From: Aldehydirespirator sp965220645
GTDB lineage: Bacteria > Actinomycetota > Acidimicrobiia > Acidimicrobiales > Aldehydirespiratoraceae
Assembly (NCBI GenBank): GCA_965220645.1
Contig: OZ244836.1
Location: forward strand, 1,612,001 to 1,676,000
Direction: 5' to 3'
DNA length: 64,000 nt
In this document: positions 25,443 to 33,522 of the stretch, one piece after another
Position numbering within the stretch: position 1 is the first letter of the stretch
Layout of the letters: each line of letters opens with the position of its first letter
The notes under the pieces: generated by a model
What the model saw: only the letters and a program-made list of their open reading frames with translations
Told to the model about the DNA's origin: nothing
Database searches by the model: none
Translations under genes and position numbers: made by a program

Positions 25443-25504
25443 TGATCCAGCCGGTGGCGGGCACGACGCCCGCCCAGTGTGACCGCAAGGGGATGGCTCA
25501 ATGA
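25442..25504 (+). CDS. Micro-ORF bridging pyrB and pyrC (20 codons)
   Basis: ATG at 25442 shares one base with the pyrB TGA; the frame MIQPVAGTTP...GMAQ ends at TGA 25502-25504, overlapping the pyrC ATG by 4 bases (ATGA). The gap is thus exactly one ORF coupled at both ends. It is not an obvious duplicate of pyrB or pyrC sequence. A spacer ORF that keeps ribosomes engaged is the proposed role; the peptide itself resembles nothing recognised. Confidence 0.4.
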   Translation: MIQPVAGTTPAQCDRKGMAQ

Positions 25505-26829
25505 GCGCCAGGCTGGTTGCGGTGCCCCATCATGGCACCGTCGCCATAAGGGGTGGCACCGTGGTGGACTCCGGTGGCAGCCGACGCGCCGACGTGCTGG
25601 TGGGTGACGGCCGGGTGATCTCGGTCGACGCCGCCGGTGTGGAAGGCGACCGCACGCTGGACGCTTCCGGCTGTGTCGTCTCGCCGGGACTCGTAGACCT
25701 GCACGTTCATCTCCGCCAGCCAGGCCGCGAGGACGCCGAGACCGTCGAGACCGGCGCCAGGGGCGCGGCCCTGGGCGGGTTCACCGCGATGGTCGCCATG
25801 CCCAATACTGAGCCGCCCGCCGACTGCGCGGCGGTGGTACGCGAAGTGCAGGACCTCAGCGCCGGGGCGTGCTGCGACGTGTACCCGTCGGCCGCTATCA
25901 CCGTGGGCCGCCGCGGCACCGACCTGGTGCCCATGGCTGAGCTCGTGCGCCTGGGCGTGCGAATCTTCACCGACGACGGCAGCGGCGTGCAGGACGCCGA
26001 CATGATGAGACGGGCCCTCGAGTACGCAGCCGGCCTCGACCACCTCACGGGCGGCTACCGGGTGGTTCTGGCCCAGCACTGCGAGGTGGCCGAGCTCAGC
26101 GCCAACGGCCATATGCACGAAGGGGCCTGGTCGAGCCGCCTCGGCCTGGGCGGCCAGCCCTCAGAGGCCGAGGAGCTGATGGTCATGCGTGACATCGCCC
26201 TGGCGCGGCTCACGGGCTCCAGGGTGCACTTCCTGCATCTGTCGACGGCAGGATCGGTGGCCATGGTGCGAGCAGCCAAGGAGGCGGGACTGCCGGTGAC
26301 GGCTGAGGCCGCGCCCCACCACTTCACCCTCACCGACGCCTGCTGCGCCGACTACGATACGGTCTTCAAGGTCCATCCGCCGCTGCGAACCGGCGCCGAT
26401 GCGGACGCGATCCGGGCAGGACTGGCCGACAGCACCATCGACGCCATCGCCACCGACCATGCTCCCCACACCAGCGCCGACAAGGAGAGGCCCTTCGACG
26501 CGGCACCCCCGGGCATGCTGGGGCTCGAGACGGCGCTGGCCCTGGCCCTGACCGAGCTGGAGCTTCCCGTGGAGAGGGTGCTGGCCCTGATGTCGTGGCA
26601 ACCCGCCGCCATCGCCGGCATCAACGACCGTCACGGACGGCCGGTAGCGCCCGGCGAGCCTGCCAACCTGTGCGTCATCGACCCGCAGGAGGTCTGGACG
26701 GTGTCGGGGACCGACATGGCCAGCCCGAGCCGCAATACTCCCTACGAGGGGCAACAGCTGCAAGGCCGGGTCCGCCACACCCTGCTGGACTCCGAGCCGG
26801 TCGTGATCGACGGCGAGCCGCAGCGGTGA
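25501..26829 (+). CDS. pyrC: Dihydroorotase
   Basis: 442 residues, class I type. Zinc-site HVHLRQPG, substrate region MPNTEPPAD, active-site Asp in ATDHAPHTSADKE, then PGMLGLETALALAL. It cyclises carbamoyl aspartate to dihydroorotate. Length and motif order are normal. The ATG lies in an ATGA overlap with the 20-codon bridging ORF; the GTGA at the end overlaps carA by 4 bases. Confidence 0.95.
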   Translation: MSARLVAVPHHGTVAIRGGTVVDSGGSRRADVLVGDGRVISVDAAGVEGDRTLDASGCVVSPGLVDLHVHLRQPGREDAETVETGARGAALGGFTAMVAMPNTEPPADCAAVVREVQDLSAGACCDVYPSAAITVGRRGTDLVPMAELVRLGVRIFTDDGSGVQDADMMRRALEYAAGLDHLTGGYRVVLAQHCEVAELSANGHMHEGAWSSRLGLGGQPSEAEELMVMRDIALARLTGSRVHFLHLSTAGSVAMVRAAKEAGLPVTAEAAPHHFTLTDACCADYDTVFKVHPPLRTGADADAIRAGLADSTIDAIATDHAPHTSADKERPFDAAPPGMLGLETALALALTELELPVERVLALMSWQPAAIAGINDRHGRPVAPGEPANLCVIDPQEVWTVSGTDMASPSRNTPYEGQQLQGRVRHTLLDSEPVVIDGEPQR

Positions 26830-27911
26830 CTGCACCGGAGCCGGCGCTGCTGGTGCTGTGCGACGGCGAGGTCTTCGAGGGCGAGGCGGTCGGAGCGGTG
26901 GCGTCGGTCGCCTCCGGAGAGGTCGTCTTCAACACGGTTATGAGCGGGTACCAGGAGGTGATCTCAGACCCGTCCTATGCGGGCCAGGTCATCACCTTCA
27001 CCTATCCCCACATCGGCAACTACGGCACCAACGCCGACGACTCCGAGGCGGCGCGGCCCCACTGCCGGGGTGTGATAGTGCGGGATCTGACCCGCCGCCA
27101 CAGCAACTGGCGGGCGACCGGCAGCCTCGATGGCTATTTGCGCCGCCACGGCATTGCTGGCATCACCGGGATCGACACCCGCCGCCTCACACGCCACATC
27201 CGCGACGCGGGGGCCATGCCCGGCGCCTTCGGCACCGCGGACGAGGCCACCCTGCTGGCCGCGGCCCGAGCCGAGCCCGGCACCAGCGGCGTGGACCTCG
27301 TAGGCGAGGTCACCACCGGCGAGCCGTATACCGCGGGGACCGGCCCGCGCCGGGTCGTCGCCTATGACCTGGGCATCAAGTCCACGATCCTGAGGTGCCT
27401 GGGCGAGCTGGCCACCGTGACTGTGGTGCCTGCGCACACTCCGGCGGACGCGGTGCTCGCTCGCCGGCCCGACGGAGTGTTCTTCAGCAATGGGCCGGGT
27501 GATCCCGAGCTGGCCGGTCCGGCCATCGAGGCGCTGCGCAACCTCGTGGGCACGGTCCCCGTCTTCGGGATCTGCCTCGGCCACCAGTTGCTCGCCCTGG
27601 CCCTCGGCGGTCGCACCTTCAAGATGCGCTTCGGCCACCACGGCGGCAACGTGCCCGTCCGCTGCACCGCCACCGGGCGCATCGAGATCACGAGCCAGAA
27701 CCACAACTACGCGGTCGAGGCGGGATCGGTGCCCGGCGTGACGGAGACCCATGTCTGCCTCAACGACAGTGCCCTGGAGGGGCTGTCCGTGGATGGCGCG
27801 GACGCCTTCGGCGTGCAGTACCACCCTGAGGCCGGCCCCGGCCCCCACGATGCACGCCACCATTTCGCTGCCTTCGCCAAGATGATGGACCGCCGCCGTG
27901 CGGTGGCGTGA
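26826..27911 (+). CDS. carA: Carbamoyl-phosphate synthase small (glutaminase) chain
   Basis: 361 residues from GTG in the GTGA overlap with pyrC. N-terminal domain with FNTVMSGYQEVISDPSYAGQVI, then a class I glutamine amidotransferase with nucleophile Cys in FGICLGHQLLALALGG and the His/Glu pair in QYHPEAGPGPHD. It supplies ammonia to CarB. The C-terminal MMDRRRAVA plus stop is duplicated just downstream as MMDGRRAPA. Confidence 0.96.
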   Translation: MTAPEPALLVLCDGEVFEGEAVGAVASVASGEVVFNTVMSGYQEVISDPSYAGQVITFTYPHIGNYGTNADDSEAARPHCRGVIVRDLTRRHSNWRATGSLDGYLRRHGIAGITGIDTRRLTRHIRDAGAMPGAFGTADEATLLAAARAEPGTSGVDLVGEVTTGEPYTAGTGPRRVVAYDLGIKSTILRCLGELATVTVVPAHTPADAVLARRPDGVFFSNGPGDPELAGPAIEALRNLVGTVPVFGICLGHQLLALALGGRTFKMRFGHHGGNVPVRCTATGRIEITSQNHNYAVEAGSVPGVTETHVCLNDSALEGLSVDGADAFGVQYHPEAGPGPHDARHHFAAFAKMMDRRRAVA

Positions 27912-27949
27912 CGACATGATGGACGGACGCCGTGCCCCGGCGTGACGAC
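27882..27949 (+). repeat. 34-bp junction duplication between carA and carB
   Basis: Two units, 27882-27915 and 27916-27949, both start ATGATGGAC and end GCGTGACGAC. In the first, TGA ends carA; in the second, the matching ORF (27916-27945) reads MMDGRRAPA and stops. The carB GTG at 27932 lies inside the second unit; the same GTG exists at 27898 in the first. The ancestral state was probably a 14-base carA/carB overlap. Confidence 0.85.
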
Positions 27950-30900
27950 ATCGAGTCGATCCTCATAATCGGCTCTGGTCCCATCGTTATCGGCCAGGCC
28001 TGTGAGTTCGACTACTCGGGGACGCAGGCCTGCAGGGTGCTGCGGGCCGAGGGCTACCGGGTGGTCCTGGCCAACTCCAACCCGGCCACGATCATGACCG
28101 ACCCTGAGGTGGCCGACGCCACCTACGTGGAGCCGCTCGATGCCGCCGTGCTGGCTCGCATCGTGGAGCGGGAGCGGCCCGATGCCGTGTTGCCGACCCT
28201 GGGGGGCCAGACCGGGTTGAACCTGGCCATGGAACTGGTTGAAGCCGGCGTGCTGGAGGCCAACGGCACGGAGCTGATCGGCGCCGACGCGGTCGCCATT
28301 GCCACCGCCGAGGACCGTCAGCTCTTCAAGCAGGCCATGGTCGAGATCGGTCTGGACGTGCCTCGCTCCGGGGTGGCCCGGGACATGGACACCGCACGCG
28401 AGGTGATGCGGGCGGTGGGGCTCCCGGTCATCGTCCGCCCCGCGTACATACTCGGAGGCCGCGGCGCCGGCATTGCGGCCACCGCCGAGGAGTTCGAGCG
28501 GGTCGCAGCCTTCGGCCTGGAGTCCAGCCCCATCTCCGAGATCCTCATCGAGGAGTCGATCGTGGGCTGGAAGGAGTTCGAGCTCGAGGTGATGCGGGAC
28601 CGCGCCGACAACTGCGTGGTGGTGTGCTCCATCGAGAACCTGGACCCGATGGGGGTGCACACCGGCGACTCCATCACCGTCGCCCCGGCCCAGACGCTCA
28701 GCGACCCGGAATACCAGCAGATGCGCAACGCTGCCTTCGCGGTGCTGCGCCGGGTGGGAGTCGAGACCGGCGGATCCAATGTGCAGTTCGCGGTGGACCC
28801 GGCCACGGGCCGGCAGGTCGTCATCGAGATGAACCCCAGGGTGAGCCGGTCCTCGGCTCTGGCATCCAAGGCCACCGGCTTCCCGATCGCCAAGATCGCA
28901 GCTCGGCTCGCGGTGGGTTACACGCTTGACGAGATCCCCAACGACATCACCGGCGTGACCCCGGCTTCGTTCGAGCCGGCCTTGGACTATGTGGTCACCA
29001 AGATTCCCCGCTGGGTCTTCGAGAAGTTCCAGATCAAGTCGGGTGTGCTGGGGACCTCCATGCAGTCGGTGGGCGAGGTGATGGCCATCGGTCGCACATT
29101 CTGCGAGTCGCTGCAGAAGGGGCTGCGCTCCCTGGAGCAGGGCCGCCTCGGGTTGAATGCCGATCCCGGTGAGACTGCCCTCGACCTCCTCAGCGACGCC
29201 GAGTTGCTGGCGTCCGCGGCCGTGCCCACGCCGGAGCGGATCTTCCAGCTCGAAGCGCTGCTGCGCCGGGGGATGTCGATCGCTGCGCTGTCGGCTGCGA
29301 CCGGCGTGGACTCCTGGTTCCTCGACCAGATTCTGCGCATCAGTGAGGAAAGGCTGGCGCTCGAAGCGGCCCAGCCGCAGGCCATGACCCGCGCCTGGTG
29401 GCGCCGGGCCAAGCGGCTCGGGTTCTCCGACGCCCAGCTCGCCTACCTGTGGGGCACGGCTCCGGCTCGAGTTCGGGCCCTCCGGGAGGCGGCAGGGGTG
29501 CTGCCGACCTTCAAGACGGTCGACACCTGCGCGGCCGAGTTCGAGGCGACCACGCCGTACCACTACTCCACCTACGAGGACACCGATGAGATCCGACCGG
29601 CTGAGAAGCCTCGTGTCGTGATCTGCGGATCGGGCCCGAACCGCATCGGGCAGGGCATCGAGTTCGACTACTGCTGCGTCCACGCCGGGCAGGCCCTGAG
29701 GAAGGCGGGGTACGAGACGGTGATGGTCAACTGCAACCCCGAGACCGTCTCCACCGACTACGACGCCAACGACCGGCTCTACTTCGAGCCCCTGACCGAT
29801 GAGGATGTGGCCAACGTGATCGCGGCTGAGGATCCCGTCGGGGTGATCGTGTCACTCGGGGGTCAGACGCCGCTGGCGCTGTCCGGCCAACTGCCCGCAG
29901 ACCTGGTGCTGGGCACCTCTCCCGCCTCCATCGATCTGGCCGAGGACCGCGAGCGCTGGAACGCGCTGTGCACCCGTCTCGGGATCCCGCAGCCACCGGG
30001 CGGCACGGCCACCAGCTTTCAGGAGGCTCAGCAGGTCGCGGCCGACATCGGCTATCCGGCGCTGGTGCGGCCCTCCTACGTGCTGGGCGGTCGGGCCATG
30101 GCCATCATCTACGACGACGAGGAGCTCGCAGCGGCAATCGAGGAGCTCGCCGACTTCGGCTCCCTGGGTCGGGAAGGGGGGCCGGCGTCGGAGCGTCCCG
30201 TTCTGGTGGACCGGTTCCTCGAGGATGCGACCGAAGTGGACGTCGATGCGGTGCGGGACTGCACCGGCGAGGTGCAGATCGGTGCGGTAATGGAGCATGT
30301 GGAGGAGGCCGGTGTGCACTCCGGGGACTCGGCGTGCACGATCCCGCCTACCACGCTGGGCGACGACGTGGTCGCCGTGATCTGCGACTACACCCGTCGC
30401 ATCGCGCACGAGTTGGACGTGAAGGGCCTGCTGAACGTCCAGTTCGCGGTCAAGCGGAACGGCAACGGTTCAGGACCGGACGCTGCCGCGACCCCCGCTT
30501 CGGCGCCTGCCGCGGCCGCTGCGGGCGATGTGTTCGTGATCGAGGCCAATCCGAGGGCGTCGCGCACGGTTCCCTTCGTGGCCAAGGCCACGGGGGTTCC
30601 GTTGGCCATGGTGGCGGCCCGCCTGATGGTCGGGACAACGCTGGCCGAGCTGCGGGACGAGGGGATGCTGCCGCATCCGGGATCGGATACTGGTGCGAAC
30701 GGGGATTACGTCGCGGTGAAGGAAGTGGTGCTCCCGTTCAACCGCTTCCCCGATGCCGATGCCGTGCTCGGTCCCGAGATGCGCTCGACCGGTGAGGTCA
30801 TGGCGATCGACGCCACTCCGGGACTCGCCTTCGTGAAGGCTCAGCTGGCCGCCGGCACCCGGCTGCCCGCGGAGGGTACCGTGTTCATGTCCTTGGCCGA

Positions 30901-31297
30901 CCGGGACAAGGAGGTGGGTCTGCGAGCGGCCCGGATCCTGCATGAGCTCGGCTACAGGCTGGCGGCCACCGCGGGTACGGCCAAGTGCCTGCGTGACGGG
31001 GGTGTGAAGGTGGCCGTGGAGGTGGCCAAGCTGGGCGACCAAGAGGGTCGGCACGCCGTGGACCTGATCGAGGCGGGGGAGATCCAGCTCGTGATCAACT
31101 CTCCCCGGGGCCGCGGCCCGCGCGCCGACGGGGCCCATATCCGATCCGCGGCCGGACGAGCCGGGCTGCCCCTGGTGACCACCGGGGCTGCGGCGCTGGC
31201 CGCCGCCGACGGCCTGCGGGACCTGCGCGGCCGCAGCCCGACGGTACGAAGCCTCCAGGAGTATCACCGCAACCTGAACGGTCCTTCCGAGCCATGA
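27932..31297 (+). CDS. carB: Carbamoyl-phosphate synthase large chain
   Basis: 1121 residues, two homologous ATP-grasp halves. First half: ILIIGSGPIVIGQACEFDYSG, RPAYILGGRGAGIA, VIEMNPRVSRSSALASKATG. Second half: VVICGSGPNRIGQGIEFDYCC, RPSYVLGGRAMAII, VIEANPRASRTVPFVAKATG. A C-terminal MGS-like allosteric domain ends the protein. It makes carbamoyl phosphate for both the pyr and arg pathways found in this window. An insert rich in Ala, Pro and Gly (about residues 845-865) precedes VFVIEANPR. The stop is in ATGA, opening a chain of seven micro-ORFs. Confidence 0.97.
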   Translation: MPRRDDIESILIIGSGPIVIGQACEFDYSGTQACRVLRAEGYRVVLANSNPATIMTDPEVADATYVEPLDAAVLARIVERERPDAVLPTLGGQTGLNLAMELVEAGVLEANGTELIGADAVAIATAEDRQLFKQAMVEIGLDVPRSGVARDMDTAREVMRAVGLPVIVRPAYILGGRGAGIAATAEEFERVAAFGLESSPISEILIEESIVGWKEFELEVMRDRADNCVVVCSIENLDPMGVHTGDSITVAPAQTLSDPEYQQMRNAAFAVLRRVGVETGGSNVQFAVDPATGRQVVIEMNPRVSRSSALASKATGFPIAKIAARLAVGYTLDEIPNDITGVTPASFEPALDYVVTKIPRWVFEKFQIKSGVLGTSMQSVGEVMAIGRTFCESLQKGLRSLEQGRLGLNADPGETALDLLSDAELLASAAVPTPERIFQLEALLRRGMSIAALSAATGVDSWFLDQILRISEERLALEAAQPQAMTRAWWRRAKRLGFSDAQLAYLWGTAPARVRALREAAGVLPTFKTVDTCAAEFEATTPYHYSTYEDTDEIRPAEKPRVVICGSGPNRIGQGIEFDYCCVHAGQALRKAGYETVMVNCNPETVSTDYDANDRLYFEPLTDEDVANVIAAEDPVGVIVSLGGQTPLALSGQLPADLVLGTSPASIDLAEDRERWNALCTRLGIPQPPGGTATSFQEAQQVAADIGYPALVRPSYVLGGRAMAIIYDDEELAAAIEELADFGSLGREGGPASERPVLVDRFLEDATEVDVDAVRDCTGEVQIGAVMEHVEEAGVHSGDSACTIPPTTLGDDVVAVICDYTRRIAHELDVKGLLNVQFAVKRNGNGSGPDAAATPASAPAAAAAGDVFVIEANPRASRTVPFVAKATGVPLAMVAARLMVGTTLAELRDEGMLPHPGSDTGANGDYVAVKEVVLPFNRFPDADAVLGPEMRSTGEVMAIDATPGLAFVKAQLAAGTRLPAEGTVFMSLADRDKEVGLRAARILHELGYRLAATAGTAKCLRDGGVKVAVEVAKLGDQEGRHAVDLIEAGEIQLVINSPRGRGPRADGAHIRSAAGRAGLPLVTTGAAALAAADGLRDLRGRSPTVRSLQEYHRNLNGPSEP

Positions 31298-31465
31298 CCG
31301 AGCGTGGACCGTGACCGAACGTGGGGCCGTGTCCCGGCGTGGACCGTGACCGGGCTTGTGGCGTGACCGAGCGTGGACCGTGACCGAACGTGGGGCCGTG
31401 TCCCGGCGTGGACCGTGACCAGGCTTGTGGCGTGACCGAGCTGGCGCCGTGACCGAGCTGGCGAC
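31294..31465 (+). repeat. Ten 17/18-bp units forming seven coupled micro-ORFs (carB/pyrD)
   Basis: Ten units start with ATGACC or GTGACC/GTGTCC; the block of four (69 bases) at 31294 repeats at 31363. They form ORFs 31294-31314 (MTERGP), 31311-31349 (MTERGAVSRRGP), 31346-31366 (MTGLVA), 31363-31383 (MTERGP), 31380-31418 (MTERGAVSRRGP), 31415-31435 (MTRLVA) and 31432-31452 (MTELAP). Each overlaps the next by GTGA. The first overlaps the carB stop and the last the pyrD GTG at 31449. The units copy the pyrD N-terminus (MTELA). Confidence 0.95.
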
Positions 31466-32372
31466 AAGCGTTGGCAGCGTTGCGCTGCGAGCCCCGGTAA
31501 TGACCGCGTCGGGTGCGTCCGGACATGGTGCGGAGCTGGCTTCCTACGGCCGGCTCGCCGATCTGGGCGCGGTGGTGGTCAAGTCCCTGAGTGACCAGCG
31601 CTGGCCGGGCAATCCACCGCCCCGGCTGCATCCGCTGCGTTCTGCCGCGGCGGGGATGATCAACAGCGTGGGGCTCCAGGGGCCGGGTACCGAAGCCTGG
31701 CTCGCCGAGGACCTTCCCGGACTCGTCGAGGAGGGTGCCGATGTGGTGGCCAGCATCTGGGGCGACACCGTGGACGGCTACCGGCGAGCGGCTGATTCGC
31801 TGGCGGCGGCTCCACCGCAGGTAGTGGCAGTCGAGGTGAACGTGTCCTGCCCGAACACCGAGGACGGGATGCGCATGTTCGCGCACTCCGTCAAGGCGAC
31901 CGCCGCCGCGCTCGCCGCCACGGAGGGGTGCGGACGGCCCCGTTGGGCCAAACTGAGCCCCAACACCCCTGAGTTGGTCGCGGTGGCCGCGGCTGCAGTG
32001 GGGGCCGGGGCCGAAGCGGTCGTCCTCACCAACACCCTGGCCGGCCTGGTCATCGACATCGACAACCGGAGACCCGTCCTTGGAGGTCTGCGCGGCGGCG
32101 TGAGCGGAGCGGCGCTGCACCCGGTCGCGGTGCGAGCCGTCTACGACGTGTGCGAAGCTATGCCGGAGGTGCCCATCGTCGGTGTCGGCGGGGTAGCCCG
32201 CGGCACTGACGCTGTCGAGATGCTGCAGGCCGGCGCGTCGGCGGTGCAGGTGGGCACGGCGATCTTCGCCGACCCTCGAGCGGCCTGGCGGGTTCTTGAC
32301 GAGCTGCGGGAGTGGTGCCAGGACGCGGGCGTACAACGACTGGACGAACTGATTGGAGCAGCCCATGGATGA
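31449..32372 (+). CDS. pyrD: Dihydroorotate dehydrogenase, class 1B type catalytic subunit
   Basis: 307 residues from the last GTG of the relay. FMN-site and substrate motifs: VMTASGASGHG, VVVKSLSDQRWPGNPPPRL, NSVGLQGPG, and the catalytic-loop NVSCPNTEDG with Cys as base, a class 1 feature; then VVLTNTLAGLVIDI and VGVGGVARGTDAVEMLQAGASAVQVGTA. It oxidises dihydroorotate to orotate. The NAD-linked class 1B enzyme normally needs PyrK, which is not in this cluster. Upstream TTG 31425 is possible but lies inside the repeat. The stop overlaps pyrF by 8 bases. Confidence 0.92.
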   Translation: MTELATSVGSVALRAPVMTASGASGHGAELASYGRLADLGAVVVKSLSDQRWPGNPPPRLHPLRSAAAGMINSVGLQGPGTEAWLAEDLPGLVEEGADVVASIWGDTVDGYRRAADSLAAAPPQVVAVEVNVSCPNTEDGMRMFAHSVKATAAALAATEGCGRPRWAKLSPNTPELVAVAAAAVGAGAEAVVLTNTLAGLVIDIDNRRPVLGGLRGGVSGAALHPVAVRAVYDVCEAMPEVPIVGVGGVARGTDAVEMLQAGASAVQVGTAIFADPRAAWRVLDELREWCQDAGVQRLDELIGAAHG

Positions 32373-33090
32373 ATCAGCATCTGCTTCCGCTAGGAGCGGA
32401 GGTGCCTCGGGTGGTAGGTCGGTTCGCGATCATCTCGCGCTGGCGCTCGACGTCGACGACCTGGTTGCGGCCTCCCGGTTGGCCCGGTCGCTCGTCGGAC
32501 ACTTCCGGGTGGCCAAGATTGGATTGGAGCTCTACACGGCTGCGGGTCCCGAAGCGATCGGGGCCATGATCGACCTCGGCTATGACGTGTTCTGCGACCT
32601 CAAGCTCCACGACATCCCCAGCACCGTGGCCCGGGCGTCCCGCGTGGTGGGGGAACTGGGCGTCTCGTATCTCACGGTTCATGCCACCGGGGGCGTCGAG
32701 ATGCTGCGGGCCGGAGCCGAGGGCTTGGCCGAAGGTGCGACCGGCCCCGCAGGTGTGCTGGCGGTAACCGTGCTGACCAGCGAGACCGAGGTCGCCGCCA
32801 CCCGAGACCTCGTGGCCCAGCGCATGGAGATGACCTTCGAGGCCGGTTGCGCGGGTGTGGTGTGCGCCGCGCCCGACCTGACCGCAACCCGTCATGTCCG
32901 ACCGGAGCTACTCCGTGCGGTTCCCGGCATCCGGCTGGCCGGAGACTCAGTGGACGACCAGCGGCGGGTGGCCTCACCGGTCCAGGCGCTGGCCGCCGGG
33001 GCGGATCTGTTGGTCGTCGGCAGGCCGGTTACCAGGGCCGCCGACCCCGTCGAGGCCGCCGAGCGGCTGCACCGCAGCCTCCGGCAGTGA
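32365..33090 (+). CDS. pyrF: Orotidine 5'-phosphate decarboxylase
   Basis: 241 residues. ATG 32365 is preceded by GGAG (32355-32358) at a 6-base gap, better than the upstream TTG 32353. The catalytic Lys/Asp motif is DLKLHDIPSTVARA; substrate regions LALDVDDL and VGRPVTRAADPVEAAERL. It converts OMP to UMP, the last step of this cluster. It ends the run pyrR-B-C-carAB-D-F, with mihF starting from its own promoter downstream. Confidence 0.95.
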   Translation: MDESASASARSGGASGGRSVRDHLALALDVDDLVAASRLARSLVGHFRVAKIGLELYTAAGPEAIGAMIDLGYDVFCDLKLHDIPSTVARASRVVGELGVSYLTVHATGGVEMLRAGAEGLAEGATGPAGVLAVTVLTSETEVAATRDLVAQRMEMTFEAGCAGVVCAAPDLTATRHVRPELLRAVPGIRLAGDSVDDQRRVASPVQALAAGADLLVVGRPVTRAADPVEAAERLHRSLRQ

Positions 33091-33123
33091 GGCTTTCCGA
33101 CCCGCGCCCCTCAAGATGCCGCG

Positions 33124-33171
33124 TTAGCCCAATTCGATGAAATGGTGGCAGATCCGCGTCACATTGGCTAA
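33124..33171 (+). promoter_or_regulatory. Inverted repeat around the mihF promoter
   Basis: TTAGCCCAAT (33124-33133) and ATTGGCTAA (33163-33171) are complementary except for one extra C, 29 bases apart. The right arm overlaps the -10-like TAATCT. This is suitable for an operator or for DNA looping; which factor binds is unknown. Confidence 0.35.
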
Positions 33172-33174
33172 TCT
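33169..33174 (+). promoter_or_regulatory. -10-like hexamer of mihF, leaderless type
   Basis: TAATCT ends 8 bases before the mihF ATG at 33183. No Shine-Dalgarno is seen. Confidence 0.5.
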
Positions 33175-33182
33175 CACCGCCC

Positions 33183-33494
33183 ATGGCTCAACCGTTTTCC
33201 ATTTCAGATGAAGTCCGGCGAGCGGCGCTAGTCAAGGCTGCTGCGGTTCGCCGCGAGCGCGCAGAACTCCGCGTGCAGCTCAAGGCTGGCGACATCTCGC
33301 TCTCCGACCTCCTGGACCGGCTGGACGACGACACCGTCGGCAAGATGAAGGTTCTGGCCGTCATCGAGTCCCTGCCTGGCGTTGGCAAGGTGAAGGCTCG
33401 CAGGGCGATGGAGGGGATCGGGATATCCGAGAACCGCCGCCTCCGCGGGCTTGGCAGCCGGCAGCGGAGCCAACTACTCGACGCCTTCGGCTGA
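33183..33494 (+). CDS. mihF: Actinobacterial integration host factor (mIHF)
   Basis: 103 residues, typical size. Helical N-terminus (RRAALVKAAAVRRERAELRVQLKAG) and the DNA-binding helix-hairpin-helix-like region SLPGVGKVKARRAMEGIGISENRRLRGLG. mIHF is a nucleoid protein of actinobacteria that bends DNA. The mihF-gmk-rpoZ-coaBC-metK-priA order is characteristic of the phylum and is the firmest taxonomic sign in the window. Confidence 0.95.
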   Translation: MAQPFSISDEVRRAALVKAAAVRRERAELRVQLKAGDISLSDLLDRLDDDTVGKMKVLAVIESLPGVGKVKARRAMEGIGISENRRLRGLGSRQRSQLLDAFG

Positions 33495-33509
33495 CTAGTA
33501 CCGGGTCGG

Positions 33510-33515
33510 TAGCCT
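33510..33515 (+). promoter_or_regulatory. -10-like hexamer of gmk, leaderless type
   Basis: TAGCCT ends 7 bases before the gmk GTG at 33523. Confidence 0.55.
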
Positions 33516-33522
33516 CGCGGGG

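Noticed and set aside
27707..29683. 658-residue open frame on the - strand across carA/carB
   Set aside because: Antisense shadow rich in His, Arg and Gly; carA and carB are certain on the + strand.
32353..33090. pyrF starting at TTG 32353
   Set aside because: The ribosome site GGAG overlaps that codon; ATG 32365 is correctly spaced.
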